A stretch of DNA of 64,000 bases from the NCBI GenBank assembly GCA_947167515.1, contig CAMVIM010000016.1, forward strand, positions 1-64,000, read 5' to 3'. Shown piece by piece: positions 1-8,706 of this stretch. This DNA comes from an uncultured Prevotellaceae bacterium (lineage in GTDB: Bacteria; Bacteroidota; Bacteroidia; Bacteroidales; Bacteroidaceae). The position numbers and the translations under genes are program-made. The notes beneath the pieces are model-generated. The model was not told the origin of the DNA. It worked only from the letters and a program-made list of their open reading frames with translations, and did no database searches. The first letter of the stretch is position 1, and each line of letters starts with the position of its first letter.

Positions 1-308
1 CTGCCATTGTTATAGTATATAGGTGTTAACACCTGTAGTTTATCGAATGCTTACAAATAAATAGTTTTATTACAAATAAAAATTTAGCCTTGTAACAACA
101 ATGTGTATCAAGGCTAATTTTCTGTTTGTATCAACACTAAATCCGATGCTGTATCAAGGCTAAATTCTTATGTCCAATAAGGTGTCACCTGAAATTCTTC
201 ATTGGCAATGATGAAGCATTTATGGCCTGACACACTCGCTTAAAAAGTGATTGACAGGAAATGCCTCCTTTTAATTCGGTCAATATTTCGGTTCATCCAT
301 GTGGGTGA
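1..308. other. Gene-free left end, downstream of the polysaccharide locus
   Basis: No credible coding region is visible. The stretch is AT-rich and holds a perfect 14-bp palindrome AGGTGTTAACACCT (21-34), a shorter relative AGGTGTCACCT (180-190) and a 23-bp-period repeat array (annotated separately). It lies downstream of the last gene of the polysaccharide locus. The palindrome has no U-run on either side, so I do not call it a terminator. Confidence 0.6.
81..172. repeat. 23-bp-period tandem repeat array with one flipped unit
   Basis: TGTATCAAGGCTAA (104-117), TGTATCAACACTAA (127-140) and TGTATCAAGGCTAA (150-163) start exactly 23 bp apart. The preceding 23-bp slot (81-103) holds the same word inverted: AATTTAGCCTTG at 81-92 is the exact reverse complement of CAAGGCTAAATT at 155-166. 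So there are three direct units and one inverted unit in the same register. Function is unknown. Confidence 0.75.
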
Positions 309-1466
309 TTAAGGTGCACCCTGCTTCCTTTTATCAAGTAAAGAAATAATATTCTTTTGGCTGATGAAAGATCTCATGTCCGTTGAATCATTGAAGTTTT
401 TCAGACTCCAAATCTGTACGACACCAAGATTCACTCCTGGAGACTTTAGCATTCGATTCAAATACTTGGTATAATAACCCGGAACTTTTTGCTTGTTGTT
501 GTTTGTTTCAAACAAAGCAGAAGCAAGTTTTCTTTTCTTCGCAATTTTACTGACAATTGCCGCTCTATCGGCTGCAGCAATAAGGTTCTCTTCAGAAAGT
601 CCAATAGAATAATCGTCAAATCCAATGATATCCACATAATCATCTCCTGGGTAGCGTTCCAGATATTCATCCTCTGTTTTCCAGAATCTGTCAGAGCAGT
701 AAGCCCATAGAATCTGTGCCTTGGGAGCATATTTCTTAATGGTTTGTTCAGTCAAGATGAAGAAACGCTTATAATCTTCAGCTGACACATATTCAGCCCC
801 CCACCACATCCAGCTGTCTTCCCATTCATGCCAAAGACGGAAAATGAAGGGAATCGGTTTCCCTTTGTCATCAACAAATTCATTGATAATGCCTGCAACT
901 TCTTTGCACCTGTCTTCAAACCATACACCAGGATTAGGGTATTGTTTCAAGTTGTCGGTTCCAGAGAGATTCCCCATGCCACATGTGTCACCTTTACCTT
1001 TTATAATCTCTGCTATCACATAATGGTGCTCTTTGGGGTAATCCGGAACAGACTTATGATCAATGTATCTATATCCCGGCTCTTTACCAAAACTACTGGG
1101 CGCATAAGGATTCTCCAGATGCCATGAGAAACAGGGAATTGCTTTGTTCTCTTCCCAGGCCTCTTTGACAATCTTTATGAGATTAGTTCTTGATTTGATG
1201 ACAGAAGATCGCGTTTGCCAAGTGCCACCAGCATAGTAGAAATCCACGCCATATATATAAGGTTTGACCGCAAGTATACGCGTATAGTCAGAAGTGGTTT
1301 TTTCGGATATTCGTGGATTATAGATGTTGTACTGACTATAATATGTTTTTCCTTGGTAGGCAGCATGAATAAGTTGCTTCTTGACAGTCTTACCATCCCT
1401 CCAATTCTGAGAGAACGAGGGATTGGCTGTGATTAGCAAACAAATGACCAATAAAAATCTATACAT
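309..1466 (-). CDS. Secreted GH26-like endo-beta-mannanase family protein
   Basis: Glycoside hydrolase family 26 members are mostly endo-beta-1,4-mannanases and act with retention of configuration. The 385-residue protein starts with a signal peptide (MYRFLLVICLLITANPSFSQ). It has the GH26 acid/base block RLWHEWEDSWMWWG, with the likely proton donor near E214, and the likely nucleophile E320 in ALFETNNN. No Cys lipobox is seen, so it should be periplasmic or released. It is the last gene of the polysaccharide locus, 7 bp after the TupA-like gene, which suggests it trims or degrades the locus product rather than dietary mannan. The substrate is inferred. The family call is firm from the two motifs. 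Confidence 0.85.
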   Translation of the reverse strand: MYRFLLVICLLITANPSFSQNWRDGKTVKKQLIHAAYQGKTYYSQYNIYNPRISEKTTSDYTRILAVKPYIYGVDFYYAGGTWQTRSSVIKSRTNLIKIVKEAWEENKAIPCFSWHLENPYAPSSFGKEPGYRYIDHKSVPDYPKEHHYVIAEIIKGKGDTCGMGNLSGTDNLKQYPNPGVWFEDRCKEVAGIINEFVDDKGKPIPFIFRLWHEWEDSWMWWGAEYVSAEDYKRFFILTEQTIKKYAPKAQILWAYCSDRFWKTEDEYLERYPGDDYVDIIGFDDYSIGLSEENLIAAADRAAIVSKIAKKRKLASALFETNNNKQKVPGYYTKYLNRMLKSPGVNLGVVQIWSLKNFNDSTDMRSFISQKNIISLLDKRKQGAP

Positions 1467-1473
1467 AGTAGGT

Positions 1474-2367
1474 TTAAGACAGAATCACCATGTCTCCAAG
1501 TCTATCAAGAAAGTCTTGTGTGAAGTGGGCCATATAACCACCGCTTGAGGTCAGAGTCATTTCACCGAAATAAACTTTTCCCTTAACTTCATAGAGATCT
1601 ATCCGCACTTGTGGAATACCTTTTGAAAGACGCGAGGCGATGTCTAACATTTGTTTAAGGCACAGTGGCCGTTGAATAGGTTCCTTTTCTTTTTTATAAT
1701 GAGAAGAATATCTCAGGAATTCTGGATGATTGTTCCATTCAGTGTCATAAACCCCGATTTCACAATAATATATGTCATGTCGGTTACTATAACATACGAT
1801 ATATGTAGGCTTCCCATCAAAGCACCATATCTTATAGTCAATCAAAGAATGGTTTCCGTCTGATTGCGAGGATTCCTCTAAAAGCTCTTCTGATATGATA
1901 CATGGCTTTATCAAAGCATAATGTGTCTCTCCACTCAGGGTTCCATATCCCTTCTCCAATTGCTTTCGGAAATACCTCAACGTTTCGTTCTGGTCCAGTT
2001 TCTCTTTGTCTTTGCACACCACCACGTTACCGCTGCCATTGTTGCATTTCATGACAAACTGGTTGGGCAGAGACTCCCAATCTATGTCATCGACAGAATC
2101 CCATTTGCCAATCAGCGGTATAAGACATTCCTCTAAACCGCATTCTTTGACAAACTCCCTGACGGCAAATTTATCCGCCAGCATGGGCCACTGACTGGTA
2201 TCACCATAGAACTTCAGCCAGTTAATTTTCTCATTGAGATCCTTCGGGTGTTCAAAGTTGGGCCAGCGGTGCAGCTTGTACCAAAATTTCAGCCTTGCCA
2301 CCCTGATGGGTGTCAGGATGTGAAGCTTCACAAGTAGGTTTACAAAAAAAAGGATGATAGTTTTCAT
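1474..2367 (-). CDS. TupA-like ATP-grasp protein of polysaccharide biosynthesis
   Basis: The 297-residue protein resembles the TupA-like ATP-grasp family common in O-antigen and capsule loci; the founder TupA builds a teichuronopeptide. Visible marks are an N-terminal amphipathic helix (residues 1-30), LNEKINWLKFYGD, LPNQFVMKCNNGSGN (nucleotide-binding region near residue 105), DYKIWCFDGKP, and the C-terminal metal-binding-like VRIDLYEV...GEMTLTSSGG. ATP-grasp enzymes usually join a carboxylate to an amine, so this may attach an amino acid or similar group to the sugar chain. Its ATG overlaps the stop of the upstream GT4 gene (ATGA), indicating coupled translation. The exact substrate is unknown. 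Confidence 0.8.
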   Translation of the reverse strand: MKTIILFFVNLLVKLHILTPIRVARLKFWYKLHRWPNFEHPKDLNEKINWLKFYGDTSQWPMLADKFAVREFVKECGLEECLIPLIGKWDSVDDIDWESLPNQFVMKCNNGSGNVVVCKDKEKLDQNETLRYFRKQLEKGYGTLSGETHYALIKPCIISEELLEESSQSDGNHSLIDYKIWCFDGKPTYIVCYSNRHDIYYCEIGVYDTEWNNHPEFLRYSSHYKKEKEPIQRPLCLKQMLDIASRLSKGIPQVRIDLYEVKGKVYFGEMTLTSSGGYMAHFTQDFLDRLGDMVILS

Positions 2368-3419
2368 CTCTCAATCAGTCCAATGCTCTGTAAATAATCT
2401 TCATTCAACACTTGTGCTGCATCATATCGTGATGCCTCATTTCGTGCATGAACAGCCATTTCCTCCAAATTGATTTCTCCAATGATGCATTTCTCCATCG
2501 TGTCAGCCAGTGCTTTCACATCATGCACAGGATATAATAATCCCAATTCGCCATCCCTTATGATTTCGGAATTATGAGCCCAGTCTGACACCAACATAGG
2601 AAGTCCAGCAATAAAAGCATCAATAAACACGCCTGCAAACCCTTCACCTTTCCAATAGGTTGGGAAAAGCATTGCATGATAGGTGACGAGTGTATCATAG
2701 CCGGTGGCAGTTGTCAAATCGAGTAAGCCATAATAATCGGCATTGTCAAGTTGATTGATCTTCTGAGTGAATACATCTTCGTATGTTTCATCCATTTTCC
2801 CGTAGAAATCTACGCAGAATCGATCGTGCAGCCCTTTTTCATTCAGTATATTGATGGCTTCTAATATATAATCACACCCCTTTTCTGGCATGACACGGCT
2901 TAAGAACACAAAGCGTGTTTTAGAACTATGTTTTCTATCGTTGAGTGCTTTATGCAAATCAGGGAAATAGGGAATGACCTTAAAATTGGGAAGTTGTGAA
3001 ACACCTTTTATTCCACACTCCTGCAGTTGTCTGACCATCACATGGCTTTCAACGAACGTATATTTGGCATAACCGAATATGTCAGCATCAAACATCCCGT
3101 TTTGTATGTTGTCGCCAAATTTTCCACCTATGACCCAATGTATCACATCCCGCTTCAGGTGCAAGGCTCGAAACAGCTTCAATGTACCATACACATTTTT
3201 GGCTGATGTAGAGAAAATAATCGTTGCTTTGGGCTGGGTCACTAATGCCCAAAGCGCCTGAAGGTAAATCCATGGATGGCGGTTCTTTTGATAAAAGTCC
3301 AATACCGTCAATCGACAGTACTTCTTCAGTTCTGCAATGATATACTGATTCTTAGCTGTTTCACCATCCACGGGTGCATTTCCTTGATTCACCCAGCCGA
3401 CAAATAACACCTTCTTCAT
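2364..3419 (-). CDS. Glycosyltransferase family 4 (GT-B fold)
   Basis: Predicted cytoplasmic transferase of 351 residues that adds a sugar from a nucleotide donor to the lipid-linked repeat unit. The C-terminal GT-B donor domain is clear: FLSRVMPEKGCDYILEAI (about 172-189), a typical group-1 glycosyltransferase block, and EGFAGVFIDAFIAGLPML (about 259-276), where E259 and E/D267 sit in the EX7E-like region. The N-terminal half holds an acceptor-side Rossmann fold. It lies 13 bp downstream of the CotH gene and overlaps the TupA-like gene by 4 bp, so the three are one operon. Donor and linkage cannot be read from sequence. Confidence 0.88.
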   Translation of the reverse strand: MKKVLFVGWVNQGNAPVDGETAKNQYIIAELKKYCRLTVLDFYQKNRHPWIYLQALWALVTQPKATIIFSTSAKNVYGTLKLFRALHLKRDVIHWVIGGKFGDNIQNGMFDADIFGYAKYTFVESHVMVRQLQECGIKGVSQLPNFKVIPYFPDLHKALNDRKHSSKTRFVFLSRVMPEKGCDYILEAINILNEKGLHDRFCVDFYGKMDETYEDVFTQKINQLDNADYYGLLDLTTATGYDTLVTYHAMLFPTYWKGEGFAGVFIDAFIAGLPMLVSDWAHNSEIIRDGELGLLYPVHDVKALADTMEKCIIGEINLEEMAVHARNEASRYDAAQVLNEDYLQSIGLIER

Positions 3420-3432
3420 TGGATTTTAAGAG

Positions 3433-5811
3433 CTATTTAATGATGACTTTTTTTCGGGTTCCGTCAGAATAAAGAATGATGTTCACGCCTTGTTGTTTTG
3501 CGGGCAACCTTCTGCCTGTCAAATCATAGATGGCTTCTACGACATTATTTCTATTTACAGATGAGACACCTACAGTGGTTGCATCGGTTACCATGAATGT
3601 GACAGAGTCGCCAGGCTTGCATTCTGTGAGATTTAGCATAATCTCTGCTGTGTCATAGGTGTAGGTGTCTGAACTTTCGTCTTCATGTGTGACCGTCATT
3701 GTCCAAGCAGCATCATTACCTTCGGCGCGGAGCGAGAGCGGAAATGCCGTAAACCATGCACCACTAAACCGTCCTGTACGCAATGGCGTGTCGCAGACGG
3801 AGATGGTTCTGTTTTCATCTTCATCGTTCTGGATGCTGACCGGGATTACATCACCAAGCGAGAAATAGCCTGCCATTTGCTGATAGACATACGTCGGGCG
3901 CGAAGCAATGTAATCACCCAGATTCTTGATGGATTTCTTATGTCTCGTCAATGAAGACATGTTATCGTATGCGGCAAAAGTGGGAGCGATTTCATCCAAT
4001 ATCTCCTCTTCCATTTTGCTGAGAATGGGCAGACAAACATCGGGACGCAGAAAGTCGCCGAGGAATGTAGCGTATGTGGCAAGAAAGCGATTGCAGAATT
4101 CAGGAAAGGACATCGTTTTCTCGTAGAGATATCTGGACGCAATAACTCTTGGCGTGTTGGCAGATTCATACTCTTTATTTTCGGGATTATCAGTGCCTAA
4201 CATGTAATGAAACATATTCCATGAGGCTTCACGCATAGACACAAAATCTAAGTCCTTCACTATCCAATGCCATTTATGCCCCTCGCCATATTGCCTCCAC
4301 ATTGCCACATTATTTTGGGGAAAATCTGTGTTGGATGCATAACATTCAGCGATGAAAGCATGCAAGAAGTTCTCTGAATCCATGGCATCATCGATTTCCT
4401 CATAAGTGACATCACTTCTATGGTAGAGTTTGTTGAAAGCATTAAAATATGGGTTGTTACGAAATACGGAAGACCTGTAATTGCCGGCAATAGCGATTTC
4501 AACCTCTTCGTCATCTATGTCATAGTTGCTGGCCACATAGTCTTCATTGGAGCGTTCCCGAAAGCCATAGACACCCTTGTAGATGCCGTTGATATAAACG
4601 ATGACTGGTTCGTAGGCTTGCCAATCCATCTCTTCGATATTTGTTCCGAAGAGTTTCTGCACAACAGCATCTTCTATGCGAACTTTCTTGCAATTGTTTC
4701 CACCATTTCTCAACATGAAGGATTTCACGCTGGTGACCCCAGGCTTGTCACGCCAGAAGTCACCCTTGAATTTTTTCTTGCCAAAGCGGTTTTTCGCATA
4801 GCATTTGATACTCTTTTGTGGCATTAACCTCGACCATGCGCCCCCTACAGCCATTTCGCCACACTGATTGAAAACGGTTTTACCATCCAGCGTGTTGAAA
4901 TATTCAAAGTTTGCAGGTCTTCGCCAATCATATTTGCAATTGGGTTTTCCATCAGTACTGTCATTCAATAAGATTCCGTTCTCTCTGCTGTAGAGGAAAG
5001 CATCGTCAGTAGAAATGCAGACGATGGGCAACGTGGTCTCTCTGGGATGGAAGATGTAAGAATGTGTTGTTGAGCGGGAAGGCAGCATCTGGTTTGACAA
5101 CAGTTTGGCTCTGATGACCATGCTTTTATCCACATTAATCGTAAAGTGCGTGTCGTTGTCTGATGCCCACGTCGGTTCACTGCCATCAGTTGTCAAATAG
5201 ATACGTGTATCATCAGGGACCCCTTCAGGCATACTAATGGTAATAGTCTCTGCTCCGTTCGTCATCAGATGTCCTGCAGCAGAAAACAAAGGTGAGGGAA
5301 GAACCTCCTGACTTCCAGTACTACTGTTGGATTCCCCAGGAGAAGGTATCAGTTCATACTGCCATTTATCGCTGCCATCACTTACACGGCCGTATGCCAC
5401 ATTAGGTGCAGGCATCTTTGGATAGAAAATGGAATCGATGGCTTTTCCCGTCTCGTCAAAGAGGAACAATTCACCGTTGGATGCTTCAAGGTTAAAATTA
5501 TAATGAAGAGGGCTGTCTGTTGTCTTGTCGCAATAGAGTAGCAGATATTGTCCCGGCTCAATGCTGAGTCCTGATGCTGACAGTTGAAAAGCCTCGCTGA
5601 ACACATTGGACGCTCCGATGCGGTATTGTCCGATTTGTCGGCTCTCGCTACTTCCATTGTAGAGTTCCACCCATGAGTCGGGGAAGTCATGGTTAACCAT
5701 CAGGAAGTCCACATTCGATTGCATCAACTCATTGATGACAAGTTCTCCCTGTGCAGCAGCAAGTGTGCAGCACAGAGGAACAAGGAAGAAAACAAAGATT
5801 CTTCGTGTCAT
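3433..5811 (-). CDS. Secreted CotH-kinase protein with lamin-tail domain
   Basis: CotH proteins are atypical protein kinases first found in spore coats; in Bacteroidales they occur in exported multidomain proteins of unclear target. From the ATG start the 792-residue protein has a signal peptide (MTRRIFVFFLVPLCC..AAAQ), a lamin-tail domain (about 22-155, ELVINELMQSN...WVELYN), a chitobiase-C-like beta domain (about 178-250, IYLTTDGSEPT), the CotH region (about 262-660, with WIVKDLDF near 517-524) and a tail IYDLTGRRLPAKQQG...KKVIIK of the kind found on exported Prevotella proteins. An in-frame TTG lies 9 bases upstream, but the ATG gives a normal signal peptide. Its place between a GT2 and a GT4 is unusual; it may modify or anchor the surface polymer or an associated protein (inference). 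Confidence 0.85.
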   Translation of the reverse strand: MTRRIFVFFLVPLCCTLAAAQGELVINELMQSNVDFLMVNHDFPDSWVELYNGSSESRQIGQYRIGASNVFSEAFQLSASGLSIEPGQYLLLYCDKTTDSPLHYNFNLEASNGELFLFDETGKAIDSIFYPKMPAPNVAYGRVSDGSDKWQYELIPSPGESNSSTGSQEVLPSPLFSAAGHLMTNGAETITISMPEGVPDDTRIYLTTDGSEPTWASDNDTHFTINVDKSMVIRAKLLSNQMLPSRSTTHSYIFHPRETTLPIVCISTDDAFLYSRENGILLNDSTDGKPNCKYDWRRPANFEYFNTLDGKTVFNQCGEMAVGGAWSRLMPQKSIKCYAKNRFGKKKFKGDFWRDKPGVTSVKSFMLRNGGNNCKKVRIEDAVVQKLFGTNIEEMDWQAYEPVIVYINGIYKGVYGFRERSNEDYVASNYDIDDEEVEIAIAGNYRSSVFRNNPYFNAFNKLYHRSDVTYEEIDDAMDSENFLHAFIAECYASNTDFPQNNVAMWRQYGEGHKWHWIVKDLDFVSMREASWNMFHYMLGTDNPENKEYESANTPRVIASRYLYEKTMSFPEFCNRFLATYATFLGDFLRPDVCLPILSKMEEEILDEIAPTFAAYDNMSSLTRHKKSIKNLGDYIASRPTYVYQQMAGYFSLGDVIPVSIQNDEDENRTISVCDTPLRTGRFSGAWFTAFPLSLRAEGNDAAWTMTVTHEDESSDTYTYDTAEIMLNLTECKPGDSVTFMVTDATTVGVSSVNRNNVVEAIYDLTGRRLPAKQQGVNIILYSDGTRKKVIIK

Positions 5812-5851
5812 ATTGATCAAGTTTCTATGTTTTTCACAACCAATTTTAACT

Positions 5852-6874
5852 CTAATTATTCACTTGTGTCACATGCAGTACTCGCTCCTTGATAATCTGA
5901 ATGAAACGGAGAAACAGCTTTAGTGTCATAAAATAACGAGAAAGAATCAGTCGCCTGGTAAACCTCAGATACCATCTGTCGGACTTTGCTATCTCCGCAA
6001 TATGCCGGGCCAGTGGGTCATTTGCTATTTCAGCAATGTCCCAGCCTGCGGCAGCGACCTTCTGTAGGTGGGTATACAGACGGGCGCGAAAAAAGAACGT
6101 ACACATCTGTTGTTCGGGAAAGTCAATACCCCATTCTTTGTACATTGACTGGCAGTCGGTGTATAGTTGGCGGATGGTTTCCATGTAGTCTGTTGGAGTC
6201 TTGTAGGCATGCTGCACCACAAGGCGGTAGTCGTAGCCACTATAGCTGATGAGGCGTATAGAGATGATTTTATTGTAGTAGCGGTAATTGAATACCACGT
6301 CCTGTGAACGACGCAATGGTGGGAACTCCAGGTTGTGTATACGGATGATTGACAGTTTGTAGAGCTTTTGTGTAGGATCACTGACAACGCCCATTTCAAG
6401 CATTCGCATATACGCCTGACGCACCTGCTGCTGATCTGTAATCATTTCATCCTTGAAATGACGGTTTTTCTTGTGGATGATGCGTCCGTCTTCGCCACAC
6501 GTTACAAGGATTCGCCGTGAAGCCACCAGGTCGTAGTCGCCCTCCTGCTGAGCCTCATATAGTTTCTCCAGCAGTTCTGGCTCAATCCAGTCATCAGGGT
6601 CCACAAACATCACGAACTCTCCCTGACAATGTGACAACCCTACATTGCGAGCGGGCCCGCTTCCTGCATTCTCCTGCCAATATACAGAAAAACGATTATC
6701 CGTTTTGCAGAAGTTTTGGGCAATCCCATACGAGCCATCCGTAGCTCCATCAATAATGATGATCACCTCGATGTTGCGGTAGGTCTGTGCAGCCACGCTC
6801 TCCAAGCATTGCTGCAGGTACTGCGCTACGTTGTAGGTGGGTAGTACCACGCTGATAAGTGGTTTTTTATCCAT
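5852..6874 (-). CDS. Glycosyltransferase family 2
   Basis: Predicted 340-residue GT-A transferase. The N-terminal domain has the family signature SVVLPTYNVAQYLQQCLESV, IEVIIIIDGATDGS, a GPARNVGL nucleotide-binding block and the metal-binding DPDD (FVMFVDPDDWIEPE, near residue 97). The last 40 residues are basic and hydrophobic, consistent with membrane contact. It is the first gene after the 0.73-kb gap in the locus, with the CotH gene 40 bp downstream, so it may begin a second transcript. Donor and acceptor are unknown. Confidence 0.88.
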   Translation of the reverse strand: MDKKPLISVVLPTYNVAQYLQQCLESVAAQTYRNIEVIIIIDGATDGSYGIAQNFCKTDNRFSVYWQENAGSGPARNVGLSHCQGEFVMFVDPDDWIEPELLEKLYEAQQEGDYDLVASRRILVTCGEDGRIIHKKNRHFKDEMITDQQQVRQAYMRMLEMGVVSDPTQKLYKLSIIRIHNLEFPPLRRSQDVVFNYRYYNKIISIRLISYSGYDYRLVVQHAYKTPTDYMETIRQLYTDCQSMYKEWGIDFPEQQMCTFFFRARLYTHLQKVAAAGWDIAEIANDPLARHIAEIAKSDRWYLRFTRRLILSRYFMTLKLFLRFIQIIKERVLHVTQVNN

Positions 6875-6925
6875 TGTTTATCTTATTCCGTAAAGAGTTG
6901 AAACCTCAAAACAAAAATTGCAATA

Positions 6926-7011
6926 TTTGGTCATTTGGCCATATTTCGTTTGGTTATTTGGCTATATTCCGTTTGGTTATTTGGCTATATTTCGTTTGGT
7001 CATTTGGCCAC
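6926..7011. repeat. 23-bp-period tandem repeat array
   Basis: Three full units and a partial fourth: TTTGGTCATTTGGCCATATTTCG-type units start at 6926, 6949, 6972 and 6995. Units 2 and 3 carry TTATTTGGCT in place of TCATTTGGCC, and unit 4 breaks off after TTTGGTCATTTGGCCAC. Identity between units is high, so this is the freshest-looking of the five 23-bp arrays in the window. No inverted unit is seen. Confidence 0.9.
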
Positions 7012-7308
7012 TCCGTGGCTTTTTCTTAGAAATCAATTTGAATAATTAAATAGATGAGCAGAAATTGTTTATATAAATTCATGAATAATTGGCTTCGCCG
7101 AGCTCTAAGGAGTAGAGGAGCAGAGGGAGGGGCTTCTTGCGAGAAGCCTTCATCCTTAAATCCTTGAATCCTTAGAGTCAACCCTATTGCCCGTCGAGGG
7201 CAACATCTCCTTTGGCTCCTTAGCTCCGTAGAATGCTGCTCTATGGAGTTTTATGTCTAAGGATTTTAGGATTGGAGGATTTTTTCCTAAGGAGAGGCTT
7301 TTGATTTC

Positions 7309-7490
7309 TAACGTGAATTCGGTATAAGAAGTCGCTTCGCGAGAACCTTCGACGGAGTCAAATCCTGCAAATCTAAACAAATCAAACAAATATTCTGAAA
7401 GATTTGATGAGATTTGTTCGATTTCTGCCTCAAAGAGGCACTCTTATCTATAGGAATATACTCGCTTTTGTTATATCGAACTGAAGTTAA
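7309..7490. repeat. Inverted pair of the TTCGGTATAAG motif
   Basis: TAACGTGAATTCGGTATAAG (7309-7328) and TTATATCGAACTGAAGTTA (7471-7489) match in opposite orientation at 15 of 19 positions, enclosing about 140 bp. A third copy, TAACGTCAGTTCGGTATAAG (26711-26730), lies just upstream of the upxY promoter. The arms could be sites for inversion or simply dispersed intergenic repeats; the sequence does not decide. Confidence 0.55.
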
Positions 7491-7605
7491 ATTATATATG
7501 TACAATTAATTTTGAACAGTTACTTATCATCATTCAATTTTCGGAAATAGGGCGTTCTATTTGATGTACCCGATTCCGCAAAAAAATCTGTAGGAACTTT
7601 ATGGT

Positions 7606-8667
7606 TTAATTCGCAGTAATTGCTTCTTGATAACACTTTAGCAATTTAGCCGCAATCACGTCTGATGACCAATGCGCAGTGGCGTATGCTTTGTTCTCTT
7701 CTCCCTTTTCCGCAGCAGTGAATGCCTTTTGCAGGGCTTCCACTGCACTTTCAAGGCGCTGAGGGTCGAAGGTGAAATTACCAGTCTCGTGCAGTATCTG
7801 CCCTACGTTGCCTACATCAGGCCCCACCACTACCTTGCCGGCAGCGAAAGCCATCGGAAGGTTACCAGAATTAAGGATGTCGAGCCGTTGGATGAGCACC
7901 ACATCGGCAGCACAGAAATAGCACTGCATCAAGTCATCGGGAATGACCTCATTACTGAATTTAATGCCCTTCAACCTGTAGCTTATTGTATGAAACAAGC
8001 GGGTAATGAACTTCCTCGGATTCCATGTATGCAAAGTTTCACGATAGAAACCTGGCATCAAGAAAAGAAAAGAACGTCCAAAAGAGCGCTGCAAGTCCAG
8101 CACGAAGTTCCGTTCCTGCTCATTGCGGAACTTTCCAAAACTCAGCACAATTTTCTTGTCTGCTGAGAGGTGCAAACGATTTCTTGCTTCTTCACGTGTA
8201 AGGGCAAAACTATATACATCATCATATAAATGATGCGGAATCACGACATGGTGGGCATTAGAATATTGTGGCTGTAACAGATCACGACTATATTTGCCCA
8301 TGTGCACCATCACATCAGCCAGCTGATAGAGTTGTTCGTAAAGACGCAGCACGTTTTTGTCCTTATTAGTATGAGGCTTCAGATTGTGTATCTGTACAAA
8401 TATCTTGATTCCTTTTTCCTTTAGGAACATCAGCCTCTTTTCTATCCGCAATAACTCTTCTTCTGTTACCCGATGGCTGAACAGGCCGAAGATTCCTTCC
8501 GGCCATTGGAAATGCACAATGTCACACTCCAGCACCTCGTCCGTCCATAGCCGTTCAAGACCATACACCACCTCGCACCCCTGCTTCTGTAGGGCTTTTC
8601 CAAGCGATGATACGAAATGGTTGATGGTTCGCTCAGAGGGTTCCTTGACTACGAAATATATCTTCAT
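7606..8667 (-). CDS. GT-B glycosyltransferase
   Basis: Predicted 353-residue cytoplasmic transferase of GT-B type. The N-terminal half carries DIVHFQWPEGIFG (about 50-62) and IKIFVQIHNLKPH, a combination seen in GumH/WcaO-like transferases of exopolysaccharide loci. The C-terminal half has IVLSFGKFRNEQE and the donor-binding region DILNSGNLPMAFAAGKVVVGPDVGNVGQIL (key residues N-S-G-N and G-P). It follows the AAA-ATPase gene by 39 bp and is the last gene before the gap. The sugar it transfers cannot be assigned. Confidence 0.82.
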   Translation of the reverse strand: MKIYFVVKEPSERTINHFVSSLGKALQKQGCEVVYGLERLWTDEVLECDIVHFQWPEGIFGLFSHRVTEEELLRIEKRLMFLKEKGIKIFVQIHNLKPHTNKDKNVLRLYEQLYQLADVMVHMGKYSRDLLQPQYSNAHHVVIPHHLYDDVYSFALTREEARNRLHLSADKKIVLSFGKFRNEQERNFVLDLQRSFGRSFLFLMPGFYRETLHTWNPRKFITRLFHTISYRLKGIKFSNEVIPDDLMQCYFCAADVVLIQRLDILNSGNLPMAFAAGKVVVGPDVGNVGQILHETGNFTFDPQRLESAVEALQKAFTAAEKGEENKAYATAHWSSDVIAAKLLKCYQEAITAN

Positions 8668-8706
8668 TTTTGTTGCATAGCAATATAAAAAAAGCCAAAT
8701 TTCTTT

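Larger units (their letters stand above)
6875..7605. other. 0.73-kb gene-free gap inside the polysaccharide locus
   Basis: No gene with homology-like composition is seen on either strand. The gap contains a 23-bp-period array (6926-7011), small hairpins (GGCTTCTTGCGAGAAGCC at 7131-7148; TGCCTC/GAGGCA near 7425-7440), stretches rich in variants of AATCCTT, and an inverted pair of the 20-bp TTCGGTATAAG motif (7309-7328 and 7471-7490). It splits the locus into a long upstream block and a five-gene downstream block. It may be a recombination junction left after exchange of polysaccharide genes. Confidence 0.6.

Noticed and set aside
21-34. Palindrome AGGTGTTAACACCT as terminator of the polysaccharide locus
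   Set aside because: No T-run on the minus strand after it, and the arms leave no loop; it may be a protein site instead.
7156-7505. Small open frames in the gap inside the polysaccharide locus
   Set aside because: They run through hairpins and repeated AATCCTT-type words, have no motif and no promoter.
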